A DNA stretch of 64,000 bases. Origin: Colius striatus. Lineage: Eukaryota; Chordata; Aves; Coliiformes; Coliidae. The translations under genes were made by a program, and so were the position numbers. Of the stretch, positions 9,942 to 27,126 are shown piece after piece (position 1 is the stretch's first letter; every line of letters begins with the position of its first letter). Location: NCBI RefSeq assembly GCF_028858725.1, contig NC_084761.1:32022501-32086500 (forward strand), written 5' to 3'. The notes beneath the pieces were generated by a model. That model made no database searches. It was not told where the DNA came from and saw only the letters and a list, made by a program, of their open reading frames with translations.

Positions 9942-10777
9942 CTCTTGGAGAAGGTAAAGACAACTTTGTTCAGTGCCCCATGGAAGCTCTGAAATGGGAG
10001 GAGAGGAAGTGCCTCATCCTGGAGGAGATCCTTGCCTACAAACCTGACATCTTGTGCCTGCAAGAAGTCGACCACTATTTTGACACCTTCGAGCCCCTCC
10101 TCAGTCGACTGGGCTACCAGTGTACTTTCTTCCCTAAGCCGTGGTCCCCGTGCCTAGACGTGGAGCAGAACAACGGGCCCGACGGCTGCGCCATGTTTTT
10201 CCTCAAAGACCGCTTTGAGCTCATCAACAGCGCTAACATCCGCCTGACCGCCATGAAGCTCAAGACCAACCAAGTGGCCATAGCTCAGACGCTCAAGTGC
10301 AACGAAACCGGTAGGCTGTTCTGCATTGCAGTCACTCACCTGAAAGCCCGCACTGGCTGGGAGAGGTTTCGCTCTGCGCAAGGCTGTGACCTTCTCCAGA
10401 ACCTGAAGAATATTACCCAAGGGGCAAAGATCCCTCTGATCATCTGCGGAGACTTCAACGCAGAGCCAACTGAGGAGGTCTACAGAGAATTTTCCAACTC
10501 CAGCCTCAACTTAAACAGCGCCTACAAGCTGCTGAGCCCCGATGGGCAGTCGGAGCCCCCGTATACCACCTGGAAGATCCGGCCCTCGGGAGAGTGCCGG
10601 CACACACTGGATTATATCTGGTATTCCCAGCATGCCTTGAATGTGAACTCAGCCCTGGGCTTGCTGACTGAAGAGCAGATTGGGCCCAACAGGCTCCCGT
10701 CATTCAACTACCCTTCTGATCACCTGTCTCTGGTGTGTGACTTTAGTTTCAATCAAGACCCAGACAGACTGCTGTAA
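9942..10777 (+). CDS. NOCT: Nocturnin, coding exon 3 (residues 152-429), catalytic domain
   Basis: Encodes nearly all of the EEP-family catalytic domain and the stop codon (TAA 10775-10777). Nocturnin was first described as a deadenylase but is now known to remove the 2'-phosphate from NADP+ and NADPH, giving NAD+ and NADH; it links circadian time and feeding to metabolism. The catalytic set is complete: E193 in LCLQEVDHY (Mg2+ ligand, human E195), H284/K286/R288 in VTHLKARTGW (human H286/K288/R290), D322 and N324 in CGDFNAEP, D375 in HTLDYIW and H412 in PSDHLSL. All are shifted by exactly two residues from human. No frameshift or missing key residue is seen, so the enzyme should be active. 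The minus-strand frames within the exon are shadows. Confidence 0.97.
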
Positions 10778-11653
10778 ATGTGTTGGGATGCCACTTGGTA
10801 GTGCAGTATCTTAACCCACTGCTATTTTAGAGAAAACGTTTGAAGCTGGGAGCTATGGAAAGAGAGGAAATACTGTTGACTAAACATTATTTCAGGCCCT
10901 TACTTGGAGTTATGCTGGCTGTTTGGCACTGGTTAACTTAGAGCTTCCAAGGGAGATAGAAAGGAGTCTGTGTTCTTGCCATGTCAGGGTTTGGAAACCG
11001 GAAGGCAAATGATCTTGATCCTTTCACTAACCCCTGTCTTTAAGGATTTAATCCTTTGATGAATGCAGAGGCCTTAGTATTTAAATCAAAACACTTGAGT
11101 TTGTAAAACAACTTGCCCTGACAGCATGCTCCTTTTATTTATTTCATGTGAGGCTTGACAACTCAGTGAGACTCTCTTAAGTCCTTTTCTGTTGCAATAA
11201 GGAGGTTTAACACAGTTTAGATGTGATCACCTCCAAACTCACACAAGTGTTTTCTTCTCTCTTTTACATGACTGTTTCATTAAAAGCAAATGGATAATGG
11301 CACATTGTGAGGAAGGGCCCCTCCAGTAAGAGCAGGGGAGGAACCAGAGGCTAACTACTCATTGTCATACAGAAAAATCCTCACTTTTCCAGATGAATGT
11401 GCATGTGTCCTTACACACAGTCTGTAGGTGTGTACACACAGTGATGCTTGCCTTTGTCTCTTCTGTGCTTCCCTCCAGATGTCACACCTCACCAAAGGTT
11501 ATTTCCTCCTCTGCTTCAAGTATTACTTTTCTAAATGATTTAGATTTGTAGTCTTGTCAATCTTGCTGTTTCAGTGAAGGGCCAATCGTCATGTTGAAAG
11601 ACTTCTATTTATCTTCAGAATCTAAAGCTACACTGGAACGTCTTAGAAGACAG

Positions 11654-11670
11654 AATTTATTTATTTATTG
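11654..11670 (+). promoter_or_regulatory. AU-rich element in the NOCT 3'UTR
   Basis: AATTTATTTATTTATTG: three overlapping ATTTA pentamers, the pattern of mRNA-destabilising AREs. It fits the short-lived, immediate-early type mRNA known for nocturnin in mammals. The effect on this mRNA is inferred. Confidence 0.6.
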
Positions 11671-12027
11671 GAGAAGCGGTGATCCTGCATCTGACTTGAA
11701 AATCATACAGCAACAGTGCTCAGGAGCCTCTTTCCGTGGCCCAAGGGAACTCTGGCGAAGCACCTAGGCTGCAACGAAGCTGTGTTAGTATAGTAACTCT
11801 TGTGCATGGAGTGGTGCTCATTGGTATAAAATAGGTATTGCATATATGGATTGTAAACATGCCACTATACCCCAAAATTAGGTAGGGAGGAAGAAGGGAA
11901 GAGAGAGACAACAGTTGGATTTGGGCTGACAGTTAGATGGTTGGGAGAGAAAAGATAAAGCAATTGAAGCAGTACTTCCATGTAAAATAAGGCCCATGGT
12001 AACTCTTCAGTGTCCTAGGTGTTTATT

Positions 12028-12033
12028 AATAAA
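12028..12033 (+). terminator. Poly(A) signal of NOCT
   Basis: Canonical AATAAA followed about 20-30 nt later by a GT-rich stretch (GTAATGTCTGTGTTG). It is the first AATAAA I see after the NOCT stop codon. Confidence 0.75.
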
Positions 12034-12055
12034 AGGTTTTTGAAAAAAAGGTAAT

Positions 12056-15000
12056 GTCTGTGTTGCCATCTTTTTCATTTCCCTGTCGTAAGTAGGTCAT
12101 CTGTCTCAACTGGTGACTGTGCTCCAAGTTAGTGGTGATGCTGCCCCTTCCAGGTTTCTTTCCCCTGACCCCACAGTTCTCATCTTGCAAGTTGGCACAG
12201 CTGCTTTCTGTTAACGGCAAGTGCTCTTTCTCAGACTTGAAATGCCCAAATTCCACAGCCAGGAAGTTGGCACAGCAAAGGGAGTTATCTTCAGCTATGT
12301 TAAGCTTCTCTCCCTTAGCTAAACATGAAGCCTAGGGTCTGTACTGCTGTAAATATTACCATTTCCAAGAATTGTGTGGTGCTACAAACCAGGCCAGTAC
12401 TCCAAGGCAGTGTGCAAATAGTCCCTAAGCAGGATTTTACAACCAAGGAGTCTGACTGCATTGGTGAATACTGTCTTGAAGCAGACTTGACACATCGATT
12501 ACTGCCAGCCAGGGCCTCCTTCAGCTGGAATTTGATACAAAGCAACCTGTGGCCCTGGAAGCCAGAAGGCACAGCTCCTGGTGGGGAGATTCTGGGTCAG
12601 AGATGAGCCCGCTCCTAATGCCCCTCAGGAAGGCAAACCTTTGAACATCCCTGCCCTAAGCATTTCATGTTGGTAGGCTGAGACAGCGGCCTTTTCCTAG
12701 TGCTGGCTGTCCTCAATTGCTCTCTGAGGAGGTGAGCTGCAGGGCCTCTCCTCTAGGGTTATTCTTATCTTCCCTCAAATAGCCATTCCAAGAAGGAGAA
12801 ATGATACAATTGTCCATTAATGGAGGTATCTAGTTATCTGTAGCCAAACACTTCTAAAAGCAACATCAAACTAAGTAAAATCCTTGCTACTCTACCACAA
12901 AAGAAAAAAAAAACAACCAAAAAGTCACACCAGAAGCTGGAGTTTCCATTCACATCCTTTTGGCAGTTTCTAGAAGAAACCACTAGTGGTAGAAAAAGTT
13001 GTGGTGACAGCAAGAATAATACTGTGCTCTGATCTGTATTTGAAAAAACTCAGAACCACTAAACAAACAAAAACCAAACCCCAAAACATCACCGGCAAAA
13101 AGCCCTTAATTCCCACTGTTCTTTTACGTAAGCAGCTCTGTTTTTTCTAAGGACAGCCGAGGATGTCCCTCATTGGGGTACCGCTGCATCTCTGCCAGGG
13201 CAAAGAGCCATAGCACTGATTATGGCAGGCTTTGTTTACCACAAGCTAAACTGTTACAGCTACTGAACTCCCAGTATCACTCTCACAGAGTGATGATAGC
13301 TGGTATCTGGGCGATTCTTGGGCCATTTTACACAGCCCCTTGCTTCCAATGCTAGCTTGCCTATAAAAGAAGCCAAAGGGTAAGGAATGAGCATGATTTG
13401 TATGATATTGCCATCGCTGCAGAGTTCCTCTGAAGTGGAAAAAGCTGAGGTTCTTATTTCACCCTGGACACGTGACAATAGATGTTCACTGCTTCATGTC
13501 CTTAAAGGGCAATTTTGAAGGCGAGAGGAGGGTGGAATCAGGGACGCTCTCCCTGTCGTAAGGCAATTCTTAGTAGTACCAGGGGACATCACACATTCCT
13601 GCTGCACTGTAAGGACAAACTCCTTCTGCTGTATTTTAATAAAAGGTAGACAAGATGCAGAGATTAACTGGTAACTTCCCAGACAGCTCCAGCCTTTTAT
13701 ACCACTGCTTGCTACAAGATATATTTTGAAGACAGTCTTTTGGAAAACTGAAATGAACTACTGCTCATTTTCTTTTATTCAGCAAGAGGCAGGTCTGGAG
13801 CACAAAAATGCTTTCTGCCTGCTATAAATATCAGCACACTACATATTTTTCACAGGAAGAAGTGGGAAGGTGGGTTTTTTCAAATGTAGCAGAGTACTAC
13901 TCTTACAGTAAAAAATGTCTTCAAAGCTCCTTGTGTGGCTGCCTTACAAGCACTGAGGCTAAAAAAAAGTCTCAATAGATCCCTTGCTCTGATCTTGAGT
14001 AAAAGCTGCATTAGCTTTCACAGTGACAGTTTTCCCTTGCCCTCAAGCTAGCGGAAGGAAGAAATGACCCACTTACTTAATTTGCTGAAAGGCAGAAGCT
14101 GTTACAAGCTTATTAAAACACTATCTCTCTTGGAGAACAATTAGATCAAAAGTAGATAGTGTCACTTGGATCTTCTTCATTTAATAAGCTTAATACCTCC
14201 TATTTGAACTTTCTCTACAAGGCAGAAATTTAATTTAGCTTGTTCTGGCTGTGACAATCTTCATGCATAACTGAGATCCCTGCTGCACGTGTCATTGTAA
14301 GAACTGAGGCTTCAGGCACCTCTCTTTCTTTCTCATCAACTCTTGACCGCCTCTGGCTTACTGATCCTTGATCAGCTCCGATGCAAGTCTCCAAAGTCCT
14401 AAGTTGATTAAATCAATTAAAAGAGGATCCCAAGGGCTCAGCCTTCCCTGAAGCACGCCTTACCCAGCCACTTGAGTTGTGTCACAACACAGACGCCTTT
14501 GCTAAGCAAGATGGACTTTGTCTGAGAGAGAGAGAAACAAAAACAGTGGTCTCTGGGATGGGATTCCCCTTTCAGCTTTTCTTGCCACAGAAACGTTGAT
14601 ATTCAGGTCTTTATCCTGAGTTGCAACTCATAGTTAAGATTACACAGCATTACTTTGTCCTACAACTTACAAATATTTTTCAGGTAACTGTTGTACCTGT
14701 AAACTGCATGCTACCTTGGCTTCAGATGTCTCAGTGCCTTCTGTATGAAGCATGCTCACTTCACACTTGAGTTTCATTCTGCTCATGCATCTAGAAGTTA
14801 CTACTTGCCAAGGATGAGTTAAACCTGGACTCTTCAGTGTGAGCCACCAGCTTCAGACATAAAAGCCAGTCCCCATTTTCATACATGGACAAAGTAAAAG
14901 GTTTTTAAGCAGCATTGCAGTCTAGGAATATAGCTAAATAGTAACTTCTTCAGTGTTCTAGTGTCTCTTTATCAGTTTCAGTGTTACAAACCTGACCAAA

Positions 15001-18000
15001 GCTGAGGTCACATCTTCCAATACCACCAGTAAAAACATTTCTTGCCCATATAATCATCTATTATGTTGGTATAAGGCAGCATGTTGAAGAGCAAGCTCGC
15101 ACAGACCTAAAGAATGATCTGAGACTTTTAGTTACAGGTAGGAAATCTTGTCCCTCTGACAGTCAGCTGTAGAAATCCCCAGGGAGAAGCTGCCTCTTGT
15201 AATTAGGACAGCTTCTTAGCTAGATTACACATCACCTCTGAGGAGCAAGCACATCTCAGGACAACTGAGAGGAACCATGCGCACACAAAGCAATGCTGAA
15301 GAGCTGTGCTGCAGTCACCACCTGACTGACAAAAAGCTCATCTGTACTTCTAGCTGGCAGCTAAATTAAAAAAGTGATGAGTACATGGGAAGGTTAACAA
15401 AAAGGGTCTTCACTGTTTGAAGCCGAGCTGAGTACCTTTTGCATTTCATCCTCATACAGACAGCACTTGACAAGCTTCTCATAGCTGTCCTCTGGCAGCC
15501 AGCAGCCTGTGTGCTGCTCACTGGGTGGCCAGGGGAGAGAGCCAAAGGACCATCACCAGTTCTGTGGCAAGGTGCGGCAGGACAGTACATCAGCACCTCA
15601 AGACAAGCATAGCTGTGAGCTGCCCATCTCACCAGCAGAGGAGATGTGGGCCTCATTCCTTTCATTTTTGCCATTACACAACCGAGTCTCGGCTCTAACT
15701 TAAGAGGAGGTCATCAGCTGGAGATTCTTATCTATTTCCAGCAAGATAGTTTGTCCCCATTTGACTTCCACTGTATCTAAATACGGTGTTGGAAAGGTCT
15801 TACCTTACAAATACCCCAGAGACAGACATTTCACACTGAGACACACCATCTCTTTCATATGCGATCAAGTAACAGCGGTTTAGAAATCCATTTCTTACAG
15901 AAAAAGACTTACAAATGGGGGTTTAAAAATGTTATTACTTTTCTCTCTTCATTTCTTCTAGCTCCAATTTGTTCTACTTGTCCCACTTCCCAGGGCTCCA
16001 CTTCCCTTTACCCATTAATGCCTCTCAGACTCCCAAATTAGTCAAACCATTGCTCAGCTTCTTCCCTTTCTGTCCTACCTCTTTCTTGGCAACATAAATC
16101 CTCTTCCTTCTACATTTCCTCCTGTGAAGCCATCTTTGTCCTCTACTCCAGGCCAGAAACACAGCTCATCTCTAAGAACCTTTGCTTCTTTGGGTTAACT
16201 GCTGATGGAATAAATTGCTGCTTTCTACACCACCCTTTTTCACCTGCTTCTGTTTGTTCATTCATTTGTTCTTGAACTCTGTTTCCCTCAGAGCAGGAGA
16301 AAGAATTCCCTCTTCAGAAAACTTTGAAAGTTCCCCACATGCTGGCCTGGTGGTACAGAGCTATTCCCACATTTTTTACCATTTGAAGGGAAGAATGGGG
16401 ACTGCTAGGACTCCAGAGGTAACTAATTTTTCAGTTAAAAAAAAAAGTGAAAGGAAAAAACTATACTCCAATTTAAGTATTTAATTCTGGTCTCCTTTAT
16501 CGTTACTGAAGACCTCAGTTCCAGACTTCTGTAAAAATTACACCTCCAGGCATTAAGTACTCAGATGCTCACCTACAGTTACATCATTTCAAGATTCCCT
16601 GAGTTCCTGCTCTTAAGACTTTCCAGGGCATCTTGCTTGGAACTGGAGGTGCCATTGGACACCCAGCTCTCCACAAGTTGTGTTACTTCTCTAACAACAG
16701 TGGAAATGCCAAGTGTGGTCCCCATGAAAACAGGGTAAGCTACCCTGCACCTATTTTAAGCCAAACTCTTGCACATGGACTGCAACTATGGACCAAATTG
16801 TGTACCATGTGTTCTCACTCAAGCTTTACCCTGTAGCAATGTATCATGATACCCTTAACTTCAGTCCAATTATAAATGGAAAACCTATTTAGATACTTAC
16901 TTAATTCAGAAAAATAAACACATCTACCTAAAGTCATGTATTTGTCATGAAGCCAAAATATTAAAGAGTTGGAAATGTCAATGGCAACAACATGTAAAGG
17001 ACCAGCAGTATAACTGAATATTTCTACTTTTTCAGTTTCTACCTACTGGTGTTTTCTGCTTGCCTCTATGAGGTTGTCAGACAGATTAGTACACTGGAGT
17101 AGCCAAGTCTGCTCATTTCTACTTCTCCTTTGCAGTGCAGCCTTAGGAAATTAAGGTGTACCTGGAGGAATAGTTAGGTAGTTCACAGAGCTCTAGAAGT
17201 TACTTATTCTCAGTCATTTAAGCAAACCCTGTATTCTTTGCCTTAAAATAACTGGCAGTGCTCACAGTTACAACCTGTCAGCTGGAGGGCAACGACTTCT
17301 TAAGCTACTCAAATTATTCCACAAGCACTCCTGTGATTAGCCACAATGCCACAACACTGTGTACACTCACCACCCTGATAAAGTGTAAGAGAACTAGACT
17401 CCTGTCAGGAATTACCTCATCAACTATTGCAAGCTCCTCAGATACTTCAGTGAAAAATACTCCTGTGCACTGAGGGAGCGTTGGTCAGCCATTTGGAGTA
17501 CCAGAGTCGTGAGGAGTTCCAAACTTCCATGCTATATCAGCTATCTTAGGCTGAACGCCTGGAAGATTTCAAATAAGCAGAAAAGGTGGTTAATAGGTTG
17601 AAAGGAAAAAGTAAAAAGCAGACGAAACACCATTAAATTTCATTTCTATATTTCAGTAAAACCTACTTGAATACACTTTGAAACAAGAGTACAACAAAAT
17701 AGAATATACTTCAAATGTTGAATATACAAACTATTATAGTTCATTCTGAACACTGGTACTTCCCTCTTAACTTCAAACTAAAAAAAAATTTACAGGTTTA
17801 GAACTACCTGACAAAAGCTCATGCTGGGTGTGACCTTTCAAGTGACAAAGTAGAGCTGAAACTGAAATGTATGCATGGAGTTCAAGGCTAAGTGAGAGAC
17901 ACAGGCATATTACAGCAGAAAGCGGGAAGCCTGCTGCTGTTTTGTCCACAATTAAGAAATTTAGACAGGCTTTTAACTACCATACAAAATATGTTACATG

Positions 18001-18020
18001 TAATTCTATAACAATACTGT
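12056..18020. other. Intergenic gap between the convergent NOCT and ELF2 genes
   Basis: About 6 kb of AT-leaning sequence. Only short random open frames occur on both strands, for example 13173-13355 plus and 15366-15674 minus. I recognise no gene, CR1 or LTR copy, or RNA gene. A short A-rich stretch lies at about 12898-12925. Its right border is uncertain because the ELF2 poly(A) site is not sharply defined. Confidence 0.6.
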
Positions 18021-18740
18021 GCTAGGTACAAGATTTTTTAAAAAATTTGTTTTAATAAAAAAAGCTTTACACAAACAAGCCATTAGCTTATTTCAAGAAA
18101 GATAACTGAAAATCAGTCTAAGGCTTTAATTTTGAATCTGCTTAAGCTGTATGATACAAAAATCCCTCTAGGTCTCTGTCTTCTTTTAGAAGCTCTTTAA
18201 TCTTCTCCTTTATTTCACATTCTACGATACCTAGTAGCAGAGTTTTTCTCATAGCACCAGTTGAGTACTGTGGGCACAGTAGTAATTGCTGGTATGCATA
18301 TAAAATGCACCAAATTTGCCATTTGTAACAACGAGACTTTCCTCTCCCTCTGAAAACTAAAAACCAAGGCAAACCTCTCACACAACTCTCTTCTAGTGTT
18401 TCAGGTCTTAGTGTAACTTGGTAATGGGTAGCGTAGTGAACTGTTTGGTCCCTTTTCAGTCCCTCTGTCTTTCCTTCTCCATAGGTTCAGCGATTTCCCA
18501 ACTGGAAGAGGCAGTTTTTTGTCAGCATATTAATGTGGTTCAATTCCCACTGAAACACGGGAATTTTTTTTTCTTTTTCAGCAAGTCTTAAACATATGCA
18601 CATTTATGAACATTTCAAAACTCTTCTTTTCGACTTGGTGATCACATCCTCACATCCACTTCCCCCCTCCCCGCCCCAATTATGTCAGTATACTCAAAAC
18701 CGTAACAGTCTAGAAGTCCATGCTGGAAGCAATCTATTCT
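18021..18740 (-). other. ELF2: ELF2 3'UTR (end uncertain)
   Basis: Sequence following the stop codon at 18741-18743. Poly(A) signal candidates on the minus strand are AATAAA at 18214-18209 and ATTAAA at 18130-18125 and 18056-18051. The last two would give a 3'UTR of about 630-720 nt. A longer 3'UTR reaching toward 17.4 kb cannot be excluded. A minus frame inside it (18381-18142) has no recognisable domain. Confidence 0.5.
18209..18214 (-). terminator. Candidate poly(A) signal of ELF2
   Basis: TTTATT on the plus strand, hence AATAAA on the minus strand, about 530 nt after the ELF2 stop codon. It is the first canonical hexamer in that direction; ATTAAA variants follow at 18130 and 18056. Confidence 0.4.
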
Positions 18741-19368
18741 TCATTTCTCACATGTGATGATTCCTTCTGTTTTCATTGTTACAGGAAGCGCGATGGCTGA
18801 GGGTGTGCTAACTACTACTACATGAGTCACAGTCTTGCTTCCATCTGCCGGTTTCTCTTCTTTTACCAACTGCAGTGTTTTCACGTCACGTTCCTGTTTT
18901 AAAGCCGCTGCATCTGATTTAACTTCTGGGCTTTTTATAACTGCACTTATCACCCTGGGAGGAGTCTGGCCAGACGCCTGCTGAGCAGGCACGGATAGTC
19001 TCATTACTGGTGTCCCATGAGCTATAGACACTGGGGTTAGCGCTCTGACAGCCAAGGGGGTTCCCACAATGTTAATACTTCCTGACCCAGACAAGCCCGT
19101 TTTCGTTTGTAACTGACACTGCGTGAGCTGCGTGGCAGGAATCGTAATGATTTTGGCAGGTTGCATTGTGATTTTGTCTCCGCTTTCAGCAGAGGTTGGC
19201 ATCACGGTAGGGATTGTCTGGATTACTACCTTTGGAGTCGTTGCTGTTGATGGACTTGTGTTGGTTATTAACGGTGACCCTGCATTTACTGACTGCACTG
19301 CCACGGTTGAGATTTTCTGTCCCAGAGAGGTCATTACAACAGGCACTTGCATTGCCACACGGACAGTC
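18741..19368 (-). CDS. ELF2: ELF2, last coding exon (C-terminal regulatory region)
   Basis: 628 nt from a clean acceptor (TTTTGCAG at 19376-19369) to the stop codon. It encodes TVRVAMQVPVVMTSLG... to ...MKTEGIITCEK, closely matching the human C-terminus (...MKTEGLVTCEK). The region is rich in Ser, Thr, Val and Pro, with no globular domain. In ELF1/ELF2/ELF4 proteins the equivalent part acts in transcriptional regulation and partner binding. The first base completes an arginine codon begun in the preceding exon. The plus-strand frames at 19123-19444 are shadows of this exon. Confidence 0.95.
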
Positions 19369-19782
19369 CTGCAAAATAAACACAGGTGTGTGTATTTGTG
19401 CCAAAACACAGGGCATCATTAGAGATGGCACCAAGGACAGATAAATCCAGGATTTATAGATTTTTTAAAAAAACCCAACAGCAAAAAAAAAAACCAACCC
19501 AAACCACAACCCAAACCTTTCACATATCTAGCAACACTACTCTGGAAATTTTGCAGCATTCATACCTCTTTTTTGTTTTACCCCCTCTCTCTACGTAACT
19601 TTAAGCACTTTTGACCGTAGACTGTGATCTCAAAAACTAGACCTTCATAGTGTTCTATTGTGCTATACTGTTGCTTGTAAAACAGAAATGATTCCCAACA
19701 TTTAAAACATAAAAGACAACTTCCTAACCAGAAAATTGCTTGTCATTAACAAATGACAAGTCCAAGTCACATTAACACAAAC
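19369..19782 (-). other. ELF2 intron between 20136-19783 and 19368-18741
   Basis: 414 bp with a GTTTGT donor (19782 downward) and a TTTTGCAG acceptor. Contains an A/C-rich simple stretch at about 19467-19516. Nothing else seen. Confidence 0.75.
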
Positions 19783-20136
19783 CTGGGAGCTGTTGTTGCT
19801 GGGACAGTAGTAGTGGTAGTTGAGGGACGAGATGACGATGTATCATGCGCTGGTGAGGCAATATTCACAACTCTGGTGACTGCTTTTTCTGTTCTGGTGC
19901 AGCTTAACTGAGAGGAATTCTTTCCTCCACGTGGAGAGCTTGTTGCTTCTAAAAGGTTTTCTGCAGATAAAGACACTCTTTCCAATGACTTTTCATCTGT
20001 AGGCATTGCCAAATCTTCATTGCAGGATTCGCTTTTGTCATCATCTATGACAACTATATTTTTTGGCATCTCCTTAAACTGATAAACAAGCCTCTGTCCC
20101 TCAACTTTTGCAAGGATTCCTCTTTGATAGTAGTAT
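19783..20136 (-). CDS. ELF2: ELF2 exon: second half of ETS domain and linker
   Basis: 354 nt. Starts with the base that completes Arg of GRALR, then [22 protein letters not shown]: the recognition helix and the last beta strands of the winged-helix ETS domain. GRALRYYY with its two arginines contacts the GGA(A/T) core in this family. After the domain comes an acidic patch ([14 protein letters not shown]) and a Ser/Thr-rich linker ending ...TTAPR. The linker is less conserved than the domain and carries a run of threonines. Phase 2 at both ends. Nuclear DNA-binding function follows from the ETS family. Confidence 0.95.
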
Positions 20137-24852
<4,716 letters not shown>

Positions 24853-24939
24853 CTTTGCCTTCTCTAGGTTTCTTCTTTATACCTAGATCCGGAGACCCAT
24901 CAGATATGGCCAATTGTTGGGTCTTCGGTTTACGGCCCG
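24853..24939 (-). CDS. ELF2: ELF2 exon: basic AT-hook-like segment
   Basis: 87 nt (29 codons, phase 1 at both ends) between TGTACAG and GTATGT. With the preceding G it encodes AGRKPKTQQLAISDGSPDLGIKKKPREGK. GRKPK resembles an AT-hook core and, together with the KKKPR cluster, gives a basic region just N-terminal of the ETS domain that probably contributes to nuclear localisation or DNA binding. It matches human (VGRKPKTQQSPISNGSPELG). A length divisible by three and symmetric phase mean it can be skipped without a frameshift. Confidence 0.93.
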
Positions 24940-26952
24940 CTGTACATAAAACACAAGGATGAAAACAGTATAAATAATATGCAAAGTAGATGTCTTTTAT
25001 AGTTTGTCTTTGCTGAAAAGTAAATCAGTTCACGTTTTGTTTTTTTTTCCCTCCATCCATTTCCTTGCTACAGTTATGGATAAACTTAAATTCTTAGATT
25101 ACTAGTACCACTCATCCAGTTTAATTCATCATTTGGTTGCTTATTCCATAGGCAGATTTAACTGAATTTCAGACAAGTTAATGGTGAGGCAAGCACCAAA
25201 AGTATAAAGTAAAACTTCAATTTGTTTGCACTCTTTTAGTCCAGCATCTGTATTACTCTGAAATGTATTACCTCTGTTGCTGCTTTATTTTTGGTATTCT
25301 AGTATGGGTGTTGGTCAAAGCATTGATTTTCCTAAGAAATGTTCCAACTAATAAACATGCATTTTCCATCTTACACCTGTCCACTAGAAGTTGCAGATAA
25401 AAGCTTCCACTCTGCATGGGTGTATTGTGGCAGGGGTTCCCAACAAGCAGCGCAACTCAACTGGCTGCCAAGTGGCCGCACAGCCCCTGAGATGGCAGGG
25501 AGCTCTGGGTGGGCCTGGAAGCCCATCTGCACCTGTTGCCCACACCCGCCCAGCCCTGGCTCCCAGCCCCAACCCCAGGCCACTCCCCACAGACTGGCAG
25601 AGCTCCCATGCACCTCCTACCCTCTACCTGCCCCTGTGAGGAAGCTTAGCTGGGGACTCCTCAGCAGGCTTTTTTCCCTGTGCCAGAGAAATCCTCACTC
25701 AGCAAGACCTGCAGCTTCTCCACCCTTTCACACTTCAGTGACCTTTTTACTCAAGGTAAGCAGGCCTGGGAAGAGGATCATACCCTCCCTGGCAGCAAGC
25801 TGCTTCAAAGTAAAGGCAAGTAGTAACGATTAACTCTCCTACCTCAGGAGCAAGAGCATTTATTTTTGCTGATGAACAATGTTCTTTGTTAAATACTGAA
25901 TTTCAAAAGGCATTAATTATGAAGATCAAAGTTATGGCTCTGCAACTATGGCTGAACGACCTTACACACCTGAAAAGCAGGAATTTGGACTCTAACAGAA
26001 AAATATTTTTACAAAAAAAAATTCATAAAATTTCAAAACTTCCTGAGCACAGCCTTGTAACACAATCCGACCAGTGATGACCATTCCAACAGACATCAAA
26101 ATATAAAAGCTTGTTTAAATCCAGTGTACAGCTACAGTTACAGAAAAGTTTTCATCGCAGTTTGCTTGCTGATATAATTTACGGTCGTTCCAGTTATCTG
26201 TTATGTGTGTGTGTTTAAAATCTAAAACTTGCATATCTTAGATTTGTATCACTTGACCACTACACTGCATTTTTTCCCCTCTAAATTATAAATATTCCAT
26301 CTTAGTGTATCTGTATGCTCTTATTAATAAAACAATATTCCTACAGTTCTGTGAATTGTTTTCATGCCTGTAAGAAAACTGCTAAACCAAACAGAAATCT
26401 CACAAAAGGTGCCAACCTCTTGTTTGGTAGCTGAATGTTCAGAACTGAAACACTGTTCTGAAGTTTCTCCTCCAAGACACACCAATCAGACAAATAGGAT
26501 ACTTTTCTCACAAGGAAGATCCTGTACTGACTTTGTAAACTGATTTATGGTTTTATAAGTTAGCATTTACCCTGTCATATCATGGGAAGAACCCCAAGTC
26601 TACCCACTTACCAATTATATCTATTTCAGGCACAAGAGTCATCTTTTAATCATTCTCTACCCTTTCTCTGCTTGGTAAACCATGCTTAAACGGTTTACAG
26701 AACACCACAAAAATACAACAAACACATTGTTTTCCTTTATGGCTTAGTGAAGCCTATCCTCTTACTACTTTTTTTTTTCCTTCTTGCAGGCTTATTTTCT
26801 AAGAACTCACATTTCAGACTCCAATTTCTCTGATCCTATGAACAGAGAAATCAGATCATCTAACCTATCTCCACCAGTATCATTTGCAACATCTGTGGCA
26901 GTATGTATCAGAAATAATTTTTGAGACTTCTCCTACAAAGAGCCATACACAC
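24940..26952 (-). other. ELF2 intron, 2.0 kb
   Basis: AT-rich except for a conspicuous GC-rich block at about 25390-25760 that carries a 164-codon plus-strand frame without recognisable domain. No repeat family recognised. Confidence 0.65.
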
Positions 26953-27126
26953 CTTTTCTCTTTTTCATTGGCTCATGGCTATCTGGGGAAGTTGGAACAG
27001 GAGATGCATCCATTGGTTCAGATTCCTCTGTTGACACCTCCACCACAGTTTCTGTGATCACATCAGGTCTCATGGCTGCATGGATAAATTCTGGGGTTGA
27101 CACACAAGGAGGGACAAAAACTTCCA
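26953..27126 (-). CDS. ELF2: ELF2 exon: conserved N-terminal region
   Basis: 174 nt (58 codons, phase 1 at both ends) with acceptor CTTATAG and donor GTGTGT. Encodes EVFVPPCVSTPEFIHAAMRP and then DVITETVVEVSTEESEPMD..., ending PMKKRK. It is almost identical to human ELF2 over its length. The acidic Glu/Thr/Ser-rich middle is typical of transactivation or partner-binding sequence in ELF1/2/4. The terminal Lys/Arg cluster joins the basic segment of the next exon. Confidence 0.95.

Larger units (their letters stand above)
4250..12055 (+). other. NOCT: NOCT gene (nocturnin), whole locus
   Basis: Plus-strand gene with three coding exons, two introns (4.2 kb and 970 bp) and a 3'UTR of about 1.3 kb. 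The start is inferred from the TATA box and the end from the AATAAA at 12028-12033. Spliced coding length is 184 + 270 + 836 = 1290 nt, that is 429 residues plus stop, against 431 in human. All four intron borders are GT-AG. Both introns interrupt a codon after its first base (phase 1), as the recovered reading frame requires. The gene is tail to tail with ELF2. Confidence 0.93.
10778..12055 (+). other. NOCT: NOCT 3'UTR
   Basis: About 1.28 kb from the stop codon to the predicted cleavage site downstream of AATAAA (12028-12033). It holds an AU-rich instability element at 11654-11670. No stop-free coding extension follows the TAA. The exact cleavage position is inferred from the GT-rich stretch at about 12052-12065. 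Confidence 0.75.

Noticed and set aside
10154-10420. 88-codon minus frame
   Set aside because: Shadow of NOCT exon 3 on the opposite strand.
19123-19444. 99- and 76-codon plus frames
   Set aside because: Shadows of the last ELF2 exon.
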